A stretch of DNA of 64,000 bases. It comes from Sphingomonas cavernae. GTDB taxonomy: Bacteria > Pseudomonadota > Alphaproteobacteria > Sphingomonadales > Sphingomonadaceae. The notes beneath the pieces were generated by a model that did no database searches, was not told the origin of the DNA, and was given only the letters and a program-made list of their open reading frames with translations. The position numbers were made by a program, and so were the translations under genes. The stretch spans positions 1,056,501-1,120,500 of the forward strand of contig NZ_QYUM01000003.1 of NCBI RefSeq assembly GCF_003590775.1, given 5' to 3'. Of the stretch, positions 22,615-31,280 are shown in pieces. Within the stretch, counting starts at the first letter, position 1. The number at the start of each line of letters is the position of its first letter.

Positions 22615-24837
22615 ATGCTGGGAAAATGGCTGCTGGCGGGCGTTGCGTTGATTTCGGTTCAGGTCTCTCCCGCCATGGCTGAAACCACCCAGCAGGAACT
22701 GACGCTAGAGCGCATCTTCGGCAGCCCTGACCTCAACGGCCCTCGGCCGCGCGCATTGAAGCTCTCGCCCGACGGTACGCTGGTGACGCTTCTGAAGAAC
22801 CGCGCCGAGGATCGCGACCGCTACGATCTCTGGGCGATCGACACGAAGACCGCGCGCGCTTCGATGCTTGTCGATTCGGCGAAAATCGGCAGCGGCGCCG
22901 AGCTTTCCGAGGAAGAGAAGATGCAGCGCGAGCGCGCGCGCATCGGCGGCACGCGCGGGATCGTCGCCTATGACTGGGCGCCCGACAGCAAGAGCCTGCT
23001 CGTGCCGCTCGATGGCGATCTGTTCCTTGCGACGCGTGACGGCAAGGTCCGCCGCCTGACCGAGACAAAGGCGGGCGAACTTAACGCGACGATCAGCCCC
23101 AAGGGTGGCTTTGTCTCGTTCGTGCGCGACCAGAACCTGTTCGCGCTCGATCTTAAGAGCGGTCAGGAAAAGCAGCTTACCCGCGACGGCGGCGGCACGC
23201 TGAGCTGGGGCGTGTCCGAATTCGTCGCGCAGGAGGAAATGGACCGCACCAAAGGCTCGTGGTGGTCGCCCGACGATGCGCGCATCGCGGTCGCGCGCGT
23301 CGAGGAAAGCGGCGTAATGATCGTCAGCCGCGCGGCGATCGGCGCCGAAGGCACCAAAGTCTATGACCAGCGTTACCCGCGCGCGGGCACGCCCAATGCG
23401 AAGGTCGACCTCTACGTCATGCGGGCCGACGGGGCCGAGGCGGTGAAGGTCGATCTGGGCAATGACCCCGATTATTATCTCGCGCGGGTCGACTGGCTGC
23501 CCGATGGCAGCGCGCTCATCGTCCAGCGCGAGAACCGAGCGCAGACCGAGCTCGAGTTGCTCAAGGTCGATCCGGCGACGGGCAAGGCAACGCCGCTCCA
23601 CACCGAAACGAGCAAGACCTGGATCAACCTATCCAACGATCTGCGCGCCCTCCGAGACGGCAGCCTGATCTGGACCTCGGAGCGGAGCGGCTTTTCGCAT
23701 ATCTATCACTGGAAAAACGGCCAGTGGACGCAGCTCACCAGCGGCGACTGGGCGGTCAGGGAAGTGGCGGGGGTCGATCAGGCCAAGGGGCGCGTCTATT
23801 TCCTCGGCAATCGCGAAACCCCCGTCGAGCAACATCTCTATTCGGTGGACATAGCGAAGCCCGGCGCGATCACGCGGCTGACCGAAGCGGGATGGTGGAA
23901 TACCGCGGTGATGGACGCCGGCGCGACGCGTGCGATCATCACGCGATCGAACCCGAGCCAGCCCGAACAGGTCTATCTCGCCGACGCCAGCGGTAAGCGT
24001 CGCGCCTGGATCGAGGAAAATGCGCTCAAGGGTCAACATCCCTATGCGCCCTTCGCCGAGAGCCACGTTGCGCCGACCTTCGGCGCGATGAAAGCCGCCG
24101 ATGGCAGCACGCTCCACTACAAGCTGCTCACCCCGAAGATCGAGCCGGGCAAGCGCTATCCCGTCTTCGTGCAGGTCTATGGCGGTCCGGGCGGCGGGCG
24201 TCAGGTGACGGCTGGCTGGGGAGGCGGGCTGCATCAATATCTTGTCGACCGGGACTGGGTAGTGTTCTCGGTCGACGGGCGCGGCACGCCCGATCGTGGC
24301 AAGGCGTTCGAGGATCAGATCCACAAGGCGATGGGCACTGTCGAGGTGCAGGATCAGTTGGCGGGTGTCGCATGGCTGAAGCAGCAGGCGTTCGTCGATC
24401 CGACGAAGATCGCGATCTATGGCTGGTCCTATGGCGGCTATATGACGCTAAAGCTGCTTGAGGCCGCACCGGGAGCCTATGCTGCCGGCATTTCGGGGGC
24501 ACCGGTGACGCGCTGGGAGCTTTATGACACCCATTATACCGAGCGCTATATGGGCAATCCCGCAACCGAGCTCGCGCCCTACGCAAAATCAGGCGTGCTG
24601 GGCGACGCGACGAAGATCGCCGATCCGCTGCTCCTCATCCACGGCATGGCCGACGACAATGTCGTCTTCGAGAACTCGACCGCGCTGATGGCGACGCTCC
24701 AGCAGGCGGGCAAGCCGTTCGAGACGATGGTCTATCCGGGACAGACGCACCGCGTCGCTGGGGACGGCGTCAGCGTCCATCTCTGGCGCACGATCCAAAA
24801 CTTCCTCGACCGCGAAGTGCTGGGGCAGAAAGACTGA
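22615..24837 (+). CDS. Dipeptidyl peptidase IV-like S9 serine peptidase
   Basis: A 740-residue exported peptidase with a signal peptide (GVALISVQVSPAMAE). Residues about 50-480 form an eight-bladed propeller (repeated PDGT/PDSK blades) with the DPP IV motif EFVAQEEMDRTKGSWWSPD, whose Glu pair grips the substrate N-terminus. The alpha/beta-hydrolase domain has Ser605 in GWSYGG, Asp680 in HGMADDN and His712 in GQTHR. It should release X-Pro or X-Ala dipeptides in the periplasm. Not in an operon. Confidence 0.93.
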   Translation: MLGKWLLAGVALISVQVSPAMAETTQQELTLERIFGSPDLNGPRPRALKLSPDGTLVTLLKNRAEDRDRYDLWAIDTKTARASMLVDSAKIGSGAELSEEEKMQRERARIGGTRGIVAYDWAPDSKSLLVPLDGDLFLATRDGKVRRLTETKAGELNATISPKGGFVSFVRDQNLFALDLKSGQEKQLTRDGGGTLSWGVSEFVAQEEMDRTKGSWWSPDDARIAVARVEESGVMIVSRAAIGAEGTKVYDQRYPRAGTPNAKVDLYVMRADGAEAVKVDLGNDPDYYLARVDWLPDGSALIVQRENRAQTELELLKVDPATGKATPLHTETSKTWINLSNDLRALRDGSLIWTSERSGFSHIYHWKNGQWTQLTSGDWAVREVAGVDQAKGRVYFLGNRETPVEQHLYSVDIAKPGAITRLTEAGWWNTAVMDAGATRAIITRSNPSQPEQVYLADASGKRRAWIEENALKGQHPYAPFAESHVAPTFGAMKAADGSTLHYKLLTPKIEPGKRYPVFVQVYGGPGGGRQVTAGWGGGLHQYLVDRDWVVFSVDGRGTPDRGKAFEDQIHKAMGTVEVQDQLAGVAWLKQQAFVDPTKIAIYGWSYGGYMTLKLLEAAPGAYAAGISGAPVTRWELYDTHYTERYMGNPATELAPYAKSGVLGDATKIADPLLLIHGMADDNVVFENSTALMATLQQAGKPFETMVYPGQTHRVAGDGVSVHLWRTIQNFLDREVLGQKD

Positions 24838-24847
24838 ACTATTTCCA

Positions 24848-24942
24848 TGTCATTCCCGCGAAAGCGGGAATCCATGCAGTGCCCGGCAAGCGCGGGTGCG
24901 GCTGAAGCATCGTCTGCATCCCCGCTTTCGCGGGGATGACAT
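24848..24942. repeat. Palindromic repeat, CATTCCCGCGAAAGCGGG family, copy 2
   Basis: TGTCATTCCCGCGAAAGCGG at the left returns inverted as CCCGCTTTCGCGGGGATGAC at the right. It matches the element at 5820-5907. It lies between the ends of two convergent genes. Confidence 0.85.
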
Positions 24943-25497
24943 TCAGTCCTCCATCCGCACAAACTGCACAAACCCGGCAACGAACTCGCGCAACCGCTCG
25001 CGCATCGCCTCGTCGATCAGATTGCCCTCGGCATCGAACGCCTGGCCCGCGCGCGAGACGAGCAGGCGCCCGCCGTACCAAGGCCGTGTGCCCAATGTGC
25101 GCAGGACGGGCAGCCAGTCATTCTGCGCCAGGATCGTCCCGAACCCGCCGGGCGAAGCGCCGAGCACGGCCACCGGCCTGCCGCCGAACACCTTGCCGAT
25201 GTCAGCGGCGGGGCGTGACGCCCAGTCTATCGCGTTCTTGAACACGCCCGGAATGCCGTTGTTGTATTCGGGCGTCGCCAGCAACAGCCCGTCGGCGCCG
25301 ATCATCGCCTGCTTGAGCGCCGTTACCGCCTGAGGAATACCGTCGGCCTCGACATCAGCATCGTAGAGCGGAACATCGGCGATCGAGGCAATCTCCAGCG
25401 TCGCGCCCTCGGGCATCAGCGCCTCGGCGGCGCGCAGCAGCCCGGCATTGTACGATGCCTTTCTCAGGCTTCCCGAAATCCCGACGATCCTGGTCAT
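24943..25497 (-). CDS. NADPH-dependent FMN reductase / quinone reductase family
   Basis: A 184-residue flavodoxin-fold oxidoreductase. FMN-phosphate loop GISGSLRKASYN is at the start, and TPEYNNGIPGVFKNAIDWASR is the second flavin and NAD(P)H contact, typical of the ChrR/azoreductase/FMN_red family. It probably reduces quinones, azo dyes or chromate with NAD(P)H. The physiological substrate is unknown. Monocistronic; its start faces a palindromic repeat. Confidence 0.88.
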   Translation of the reverse strand: MTRIVGISGSLRKASYNAGLLRAAEALMPEGATLEIASIADVPLYDADVEADGIPQAVTALKQAMIGADGLLLATPEYNNGIPGVFKNAIDWASRPAADIGKVFGGRPVAVLGASPGGFGTILAQNDWLPVLRTLGTRPWYGGRLLVSRAGQAFDAEGNLIDEAMRERLREFVAGFVQFVRMED

Positions 25498-25586
25498 CCG
25501 CGCAATCTCCCTTCACCGGCAAACTGCCCCGCGTCTGCCGGAAAGGGAAGAGGTGCTCCAGGCTTTTAGCGTGAAGCTGCATCACA

Positions 25587-25703
25587 ATCCGCTCATCCTG
25601 AGGAGCCGTTGAGCCTGTCGAAACGGCGTCTCGAAGGACGCACACAGCCGGTCCTTCGAGACGGGCCTTCGCCTGGCTCAGTCCCTCCTCAGGATGAGCG
25701 GAT
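25587..25703. repeat. Palindromic intergenic repeat (GTCCTGAG...CTCAGGATGA family), copy 2
   Basis: ATCCGCTCATCCTGAGGA at 25587-25604 is perfectly inverted at 25686-25703, and GTCTCGAAGGAC is inverted around 25650. It is related to the element at 22411-22584 through the GCCGTTGAGC.TGTCGAA block. Confidence 0.85.
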
Positions 25704-25722
25704 TGATGTCACCTATAATGCT

Positions 25723-26544
25723 CTAATGAATCGGCTGATTGGGCAACCCGCTGCGGTCCACGACGCGCGTGTAGAGATGCCACGTCGCATAGCCGAGGAT
25801 CGGCAGGACGGCGGCGAGCCCGACGAACAGGGGGATCGCGCCGATCACCAGCAGCGCCGCCACCATCAGGCCCCAACGCATCATCACGCCGAAATTCTCG
25901 CGCACCGCACGGATCGAAGCGCGCATCGCTTCGCCGGCGTCGACATCCTTGTCGACAAGCAGCGGCAGCGCGATCACGCTGACTGCCATTGCGATCAGCG
26001 CGAAGCCGAGGCCGATCAGGTTGCCGATGATCATCATCGCCCACCCCTTGGGCGTAGTTAAGAGCTGGGTGAGGAAAGTCGTGATCGACGTCGAGGCCTC
26101 GGTTCCGAAGAACACGCCATAGATCAGCGCTGCGGTGAACACCCAGGCGATGAAGATGCCGATCAGGATCACGGCCACGCCCATGATACCGTCGAGCGCC
26201 TCGCTCTTGCGGACGTCGAAGAAATGCCGCCAACGCGATTCCAGTCCAGCCTCGCGCCGCCGCGCCAGCTCGTAGAAGCCAGTGCAGGTGAGCGGCCCCA
26301 GCAATGAAAGCCCGGCCGCGATCGGAAAGAGCAGCGGAAGCATGTCGTTGCCCAGTGCTCCGACCGCGGCCACGATTCCTACCAATGGATAGATGAGTCC
26401 CGCAAAGAAGAGGTCACCGCGCTTCGCCATGAAATCGGTATAGCCCTCGCGGAGCGAGGCCCGAAGGTCGTCCGTCCCGATCTTGCGGATGGGAATTTCG
26501 CGTGGCGTTGCTACTGGCTGTGTTACCGCGGGCGTGGCGACCAT
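25723..26544 (-). CDS. DUF2189 family integral membrane protein
   Basis: A 273-residue inner-membrane protein with about six helices. The N-terminal segment IPIRKIGTDDLRASLREGYTDFMAKRGDLFFAG precedes the first helix and is characteristic of DUF2189 proteins; later parts include a symmetric tandem of helices with the DKDVDAGEAMRASIRAVREN linker. No activity is known for the family. The ATG at 26544 follows AAGGAGAT. It stands alone. Confidence 0.8.
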   Translation of the reverse strand: MVATPAVTQPVATPREIPIRKIGTDDLRASLREGYTDFMAKRGDLFFAGLIYPLVGIVAAVGALGNDMLPLLFPIAAGLSLLGPLTCTGFYELARRREAGLESRWRHFFDVRKSEALDGIMGVAVILIGIFIAWVFTAALIYGVFFGTEASTSITTFLTQLLTTPKGWAMMIIGNLIGLGFALIAMAVSVIALPLLVDKDVDAGEAMRASIRAVRENFGVMMRWGLMVAALLVIGAIPLFVGLAAVLPILGYATWHLYTRVVDRSGLPNQPIH

Positions 26545-26720
26545 GTTCCATCTCCTTGGTTGTGCTTCGAAATCTTCCCTGATTTTGAGTCTTGTGCCGG
26601 CAACATAGCATAGCTTTTGGCGCGCGTTGATGTTCTTTCCTTGCGTACTCCCTATGCAGGGGTGGACAAATGCTGCCGGCGCGCTATTTCCGCCAACCTC
26701 ACCGAATTGGAGTGTGTACG

Positions 26721-27749
26721 ATGGGCTACCGGGTTGTGGTTGCCGGTGCGACCGGCAATGTCGGACGTGAAGTGCTGAATATTCTGGCGGAACGGCAGTT
26801 CCCGCTGGACGATATCGCGGTTCTGGCCTCCGCGCGGAGCCAGGGCGACGAGATCGATTTTGGCGAGACCGGACGAAAACTCAAGGTCCAGAACATCGAC
26901 AACTTCGATCCCAAGGGCTGGGACATGGCGATCTTCGCCATTGGTTCGGACGCGACCAAGGTCCATGCGCCGCGCTTTGCCGCCGCCGGCTGCACGGTGA
27001 TCGACAATTCGTCGCTCTACCGCATGGATCCCGACGTGCCGCTGATCGTGCCCGAGGTTAACCCCGAGGCGATCGACGGCTATCGTGCCAAGAACATCAT
27101 CGCGAACCCCAACTGCTCAACGGCGCAGATGGTCGTGGCGCTCAAGCCCCTGCATGACGCCGCGAAGATCAAGCGCGTCGTCGTCGCGACCTATCAGTCG
27201 GTCTCGGGCGCGGGCAAGGCGGGGATGGACGAGCTGTTCGAACAGAGCCGCAACATCTTCGTCGGCGATTCCGCCGAAGCCAAGAAATTCACCAAGCAGA
27301 TCGCGTTCAACGTGATCCCGCACATCGACAGCTTCCTCGACGATGGTTCGACCAAGGAAGAATGGAAGATGGTGGTCGAGACCAAGAAGATCCTCGATCC
27401 CAAGATCAAGGTCACCGCAACCTGCGTGCGCGTGCCCGTGTTCGTCGGCCATTCCGAAGCGATCAATATCGAGTTCGAGAACGAGATTTCGGCGAAGCAG
27501 GCGCAGTCGATCCTGCGCGAGGCGCCGGGCGTGATGCTCGTCGACAAGCGCGAGGACGGCGGATACGTCACCCCGGTCGAGTGCGTTGGTGACTATGCGA
27601 CCTTCATCAGCCGCGTCCGCGAGGACTCGACGGTCGATAACGGCCTGTCGCTCTGGTGTGTTTCGGACAACCTCCGCAAGGGCGCAGCGCTCAACGCGGT
27701 CCAGATCGCCGAATTGCTCGGCCGGCGCCATCTAAAGAAAGCGGCCTGA
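26721..27749 (+). CDS. asd: Aspartate-semialdehyde dehydrogenase
   Basis: A 342-residue enzyme converting aspartyl phosphate to the semialdehyde with NADPH, the branch point to lysine/DAP, threonine and methionine. The NADP loop is GATGNVGREVL, and the catalytic Cys132 lies in NPNCSTAQM. GGAG is eight bases before the ATG at 26721, which begins directly with the family start. Longer frames upstream have no site. dapF, using its downstream product, is elsewhere in the window. Confidence 0.96.
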   Translation: MGYRVVVAGATGNVGREVLNILAERQFPLDDIAVLASARSQGDEIDFGETGRKLKVQNIDNFDPKGWDMAIFAIGSDATKVHAPRFAAAGCTVIDNSSLYRMDPDVPLIVPEVNPEAIDGYRAKNIIANPNCSTAQMVVALKPLHDAAKIKRVVVATYQSVSGAGKAGMDELFEQSRNIFVGDSAEAKKFTKQIAFNVIPHIDSFLDDGSTKEEWKMVVETKKILDPKIKVTATCVRVPVFVGHSEAINIEFENEISAKQAQSILREAPGVMLVDKREDGGYVTPVECVGDYATFISRVREDSTVDNGLSLWCVSDNLRKGAALNAVQIAELLGRRHLKKAA

Positions 27750-27756
27750 TATAGTT

Positions 27757-27929
27757 GCTCCCCGGTACGGGGAGGGGGACCATGCGAAGCATGGTGGAGG
27801 GGTTGGCTCGGACTTCAGAGCAGCCCCTCCATCAGCCCTTCGGGCTGAGTGCCGGGTCGATCGTCCCCCGGCATGATCTTGGATTGCTGGGGGCAATCCA
27901 ACCCAGCGCTCTCCCCGTGCCTGGGAGGA
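27757..27929. repeat. CCTCCCC-type palindromic repeat, copy 2
   Basis: It contains CTCCCCGGTACGGGGAG, then the core GGACCATGCGAAGCATGGTG identical to the element at 11307-11434, further internal inverted repeats (CAGCCCTTCGGGCTG, GGATTGC..GCAATCC) and a closing CTCCCCGTGCCTGGGAGG followed by ATTTTT. It lies between convergent asd and emrB and probably ends transcription on at least the asd side. Confidence 0.8.
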
Positions 27930-27934
27930 TTTTT

Positions 27935-29470
27935 CTATTCGGAATGCACGACCTCGAGCTTGCCCTTGGGCTTCCGCAGCAACAACACGAAGGGCATGAT
28001 GGCCATCGTGATGATCGCCATCAGATAGAAGTCGTCGAGATAGGCGATCATCATCGCCTGCCGCGTGACTTCCGAATTTGCCATCGCCATCACCGTGTCG
28101 CCGAACGAACCGAACTGCCCCGCCGCGCCGAGGTTTAGCGAGGGAATGGTTGTGTCAGTGACGTGCTGCGCAATGTCCGCATGGGCGATCTGCGTGTTGC
28201 GCGCGAGCAGCGTCGTCACCATCGATATGCCCGCAGACTGGCCGATGCTGCGCGTGAGATTGAACAGGCTCGCGCCGTCGGTGCGATACTGATGGCTCAG
28301 CGTCGCAAATGCCAGCGCGTTGAGCGGCATGAAGACCAGCCCCATACCCAGTCCCTGGATGAATCCGCTGGTGATCACCGGCCAGAAGTCCATCTCCAGC
28401 GACCAGTGCGACATCCGCCACAGGGAGAAGCTGAAGATCGCGAAACCCGCCATGATGAGGATGCGCGTGTCGATCCTTCCGGTCAGTTGTCCGGCGATCA
28501 CCATGGTGCAGAACACGCCAATGCCGCGCGGCGCCATCATCAGCCCGGTGTCGATCACGGGATAGCCGAAGAGTTGCTGGAGCAGGGGCGGTAACAGCGC
28601 CATCGGCGCCATGGTGGCCACGCCGACGACCATCATGAAGCCCATCCCCGTGACGAGATTGCGGTCGCGGAACAGATGCCGGTCGAACAGCGGCTTTTTG
28701 GCCGTCGCGTGATGCACGATCGCCATCCACAGCGCGGCGAGCGAGATGCACCCCTCGAGGATGATCTCCCAGCTATAAAACCAGTCTTCCTGCTGGCCGC
28801 GGTCGAGCATGAGCTGAAAGCTTGCAACGGCGATCGCGATCAGCGCAAAGCCCGTCACGTCGAATGCGCGCGCCTGCCTGGGGCGTGAGGGTAGGAGGAA
28901 CCACAGGATAGCGAAGGTCAACGCGCCGACGGGCAGATTGACGTAGAACACCCAGCGCCAGTTGTAGCTTTCGGTCAGCCATCCGCCGATCACCGGGCCC
29001 ATGATCGGGCCGATTACCACCCCCATGCCCCAGATCGACATCGCCTTGGCCTGCCGTTCGGGCGGGTTGATGTCGAGCATCGCGGTCTGCGAGAGCGGGT
29101 TTATAAAGGCTGCAGCGATGCCCTGGAGCACGCGGAAGATCACCATCTCTTCCAGGTTTACCGCGGTGCCGCAGAGCATCGACGCGACGATGAAACCGCC
29201 CACGGCGAACAGGAACAGGTTGCGCGATCCGAACCGGTCGGAAAGCCAGCCCGTCATCGGGATAGCGATCGCCGAGGCGACGATATAGCTCGTCAGCACC
29301 CAGGTGACGCTGTCGATCGTCGCACCAAGGCTCGTCTGCATGTGCGGCAGCGCGACATTGGCGATGGTTGTGTCCAGGATCTGGATCACCATTGCGCCCA
29401 TCACGCCAACGGTCAGCAGCCCGCGATGCTTGACGGGCAGCAGTGCCTGCCCGGCCCTGGGTTCAGTCAC
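27935..29470 (-). CDS. emrB: EmrB-like DHA2-family multidrug efflux MFS transporter
   Basis: About 511 residues with 14 membrane helices, the DHA2 pattern. Motif C-like ILDTTIANVALPHMQTSL and motif A GWLSDRFGSRNLF are seen, and VIGPIMGPVIGGWL near helix 5. With EmrA it would form a tripartite pump expelling hydrophobic drugs. Start is uncertain: GTG at 29470 overlaps the emrA stop by eight bases, repeating the overlap between marR and emrA; TTG at 29494 is the alternative. Third gene of the marR-emrA-emrB operon. Confidence 0.92.
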   Translation of the reverse strand: MTEPRAGQALLPVKHRGLLTVGVMGAMVIQILDTTIANVALPHMQTSLGATIDSVTWVLTSYIVASAIAIPMTGWLSDRFGSRNLFLFAVGGFIVASMLCGTAVNLEEMVIFRVLQGIAAAFINPLSQTAMLDINPPERQAKAMSIWGMGVVIGPIMGPVIGGWLTESYNWRWVFYVNLPVGALTFAILWFLLPSRPRQARAFDVTGFALIAIAVASFQLMLDRGQQEDWFYSWEIILEGCISLAALWMAIVHHATAKKPLFDRHLFRDRNLVTGMGFMMVVGVATMAPMALLPPLLQQLFGYPVIDTGLMMAPRGIGVFCTMVIAGQLTGRIDTRILIMAGFAIFSFSLWRMSHWSLEMDFWPVITSGFIQGLGMGLVFMPLNALAFATLSHQYRTDGASLFNLTRSIGQSAGISMVTTLLARNTQIAHADIAQHVTDTTIPSLNLGAAGQFGSFGDTVMAMANSEVTRQAMMIAYLDDFYLMAIITMAIMPFVLLLRKPKGKLEVVHSE

Positions 29471-30539
29471 GGCCTGCCCGGGTGTCGACGGCAACGTCGG
29501 CGCTCAGCCCGGCGATCATGGGACGGGACGGCGCGCCGTCGATCGCGATGCGCACGGGTACGCGCTGCGTCACCTTCACCCAGTTGCCATTGGCGTTCTG
29601 CGCCGGGAGCACCGAGAATTCGGAGCCCGTGCCCGCGCCGATGCTGGCGACATGGCCCCTGATCTTCACCTCGGGATAGGCGTCGAGCTCGATCTCGGCG
29701 GGCTGGCCGACCGCCATGTGGTCAAGGTCGGTTTCCTTGTAATTCGCCTCGACCCACGCCTGATGGCTGATGACGAGGCTCAGTGCGGGAACGCCGCTGG
29801 GCGAGATCGTGCCCACCTGCAGCCGGTTCGTCTGGCTGACGATGCCGTCGGCGGGCGCGCGCACCACCGTGCGGTCGAGATCGAGTGCAGCCTTGGCGCG
29901 CTGCGCCAGCGCAGCCTGGATCCCAGCGGGCGTGCCCGAAAGCGCCGATCCGCTGCCGATCTGGGCGCGCGCGCGGGCAGCGTCGGCCTGCGCAGTGCCG
30001 AGTTTGGCCTTCGCCGCGGCAACCTGCTGCTGCGCAGCGTCGAAGCTCGCACGCGTCGTGAAGCCGCGCTGCATCAATGCGGCCTGGCGGTCATAGCTGG
30101 CCTGGGCGAGCTGGATGTCGGCGCGCGCGCTTGCGATATCCGCGGCCGCGCCCCCCATGTCGGTCGACATTGTGCTCACCTGCACGCGGGCCGTCGCCAG
30201 CGCCGCCTCCGCCTGCTGGAGCGCGATGCGATAGGGCTCGGGGTCGATGCGAAACAGCACGTCGCCTGCCTTGACGCTCTGGTTCTCGCGGACGAGCACT
30301 TCGACGATGCGACCCGACACGTCGGGGCTGACCGACACCATGTCCTGCTGGACATAGGCGTTGTCGGTCGAGACGTAGCGGCCGCCGGTGATCCACATAT
30401 AGCCTGCGCCCGCGGCGATCAGCAGCGGCACGGACAGCATGAGAACCGGGCGCAGCCAACGCCGCCGCGGCCTGCCGTCCTCAGGCGCGGCGACGGCGGC
30501 TGCGTTCTCGATCACAATAGGTTCGCCGGAATCAGCCAT
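29463..30539 (-). CDS. emrA: EmrA-like HlyD-family periplasmic adaptor
   Basis: A 358-residue membrane-fusion protein with one N-terminal membrane anchor (PVLMLSVPLLIAAGAGYMWI). The lipoyl half-motifs are STDNAYVQQDMVSVSPDVSGRIVEVLVRENQSVKAGDVLFRID and the VVRAPADGIVSQTN block, and between them lies a long alpha hairpin rich in Ala and Gln. It bridges EmrB to an outer-membrane channel not encoded here. ATG 30539 has GGAG 9 bases upstream and overlaps marR by 8 bases. Confidence 0.92.
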   Translation of the reverse strand: MADSGEPIVIENAAAVAAPEDGRPRRRWLRPVLMLSVPLLIAAGAGYMWITGGRYVSTDNAYVQQDMVSVSPDVSGRIVEVLVRENQSVKAGDVLFRIDPEPYRIALQQAEAALATARVQVSTMSTDMGGAAADIASARADIQLAQASYDRQAALMQRGFTTRASFDAAQQQVAAAKAKLGTAQADAARARAQIGSGSALSGTPAGIQAALAQRAKAALDLDRTVVRAPADGIVSQTNRLQVGTISPSGVPALSLVISHQAWVEANYKETDLDHMAVGQPAEIELDAYPEVKIRGHVASIGAGTGSEFSVLPAQNANGNWVKVTQRVPVRIAIDGAPSRPMIAGLSADVAVDTRAGRD

Positions 30540-30984
30540 TGGCCCGGTCTCCGTCATTCTCGTTATTCTTGCGCGAAAGGTTGCTGCGGATGCGTTCGAG
30601 CATCGCGATGAACTGCGTCTTTTCGCCTTCCTCGAATCCTTCGAGCGCCTCGTCGATCAGTCCCGCCGCGCGCTCCTTCAACTGCACGAGCAGCGGATGC
30701 GCCTTGTCGGTCAGGAAGAGCTGCCATGCGCGGCGGTCATTGGGGTCGGCGCGCCGCTCGACAAGGCCCGCTTCCTGCAGCCGGTCCACCATGCGGCAGA
30801 GCGTGATCGGCTCGACCTCGAGAAAATCGGCGAGACCGCCCTGATTGATACCCGCATTGCGCGCAAGCGCAGTGAGCACGCGCCATTGCGGGCCGGTCAC
30901 GCCGATCGAGCGCGCACGGACATCGAAATTGCGCCGCATGAGCCGCGACGCATCGGCGATCAGAAATCCCATAGAGTCGGTCAT
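30532..30984 (-). CDS. MarR-family transcriptional regulator of emrAB
   Basis: A 150-residue winged-helix repressor. The recognition region GLADFLEVEPITLCRMVDRLQEAGLVERRADPNDRRAWQLFLT is typical of MarR. Such proteins dissociate from DNA on binding phenolic or drug-like ligands and release efflux genes. A 28-bp dyad (30990-31017) lies directly before the start. The ATG at 30984 (MTDSMGFLIAD) is preferred; no clear Shine-Dalgarno sequence is present. First gene of the emr operon. Confidence 0.92.
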   Translation of the reverse strand: MTDSMGFLIADASRLMRRNFDVRARSIGVTGPQWRVLTALARNAGINQGGLADFLEVEPITLCRMVDRLQEAGLVERRADPNDRRAWQLFLTDKAHPLLVQLKERAAGLIDEALEGFEEGEKTQFIAMLERIRSNLSRKNNENDGDRANG

Positions 30985-30989
30985 GTCGC

Positions 30990-31017
30990 GCACATAATAA
31001 CGATGCTTATAATATGC
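30990..31017. promoter_or_regulatory. Candidate MarR operator upstream of marR-emrAB
   Basis: GCACATAATAA and TTATAATATGC are 11-base arms, matching in 9 of 11 positions as an inverted repeat with a CGATGC spacer, starting 5 bases ahead of the marR ATG. On the minus strand it also contains a plausible -10 box (TATTAT). Size and symmetry suit a MarR dimer. Confidence 0.6.
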
Positions 31018-31085
31018 AACACGATTGCCTTGATAATCGCCACGATGTGCGTGCATTTCGTGCAAGATGCTGTCTCGACTGGCGC

Positions 31086-31280
31086 ATGTTGAGCACCGGT
31101 GCGCTTTGCGAGGTCCTCGAAGGCATGCTGACGCCGATGGCAGACCCCGCGATTGCGGACGATTATAACGGCCAGCAGGGCGATATGTGGGATGCGCAGA
31201 AGGACATGGCGCTCGCCTTTCTGGGCGCTATCCTCGCCGCATTGCTGACGCGGTTCAGCGAAAGGAGGCGCCATGCTTGA
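31086..31280 (+). pseudogene. DUF2238 (YjdF-like) membrane protein remnant
   Basis: About 64 codons remain of what looks like the C-terminal end of a DUF2238 inner-membrane protein: ALCEVLEGML, then DDYNGQQGDMWDAQKDMALAFLGAILAALLTRF. In full-length members the E-x2-E helix and the GxQGDxWDxQxDM motif sit at the end of a protein of about 200 residues; here the N-terminal helices are missing and the marR gene begins only about 100 bases away. It overlaps the next gene by 8 bases. It could still be translated, but a complete function is unlikely. Confidence 0.55.
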
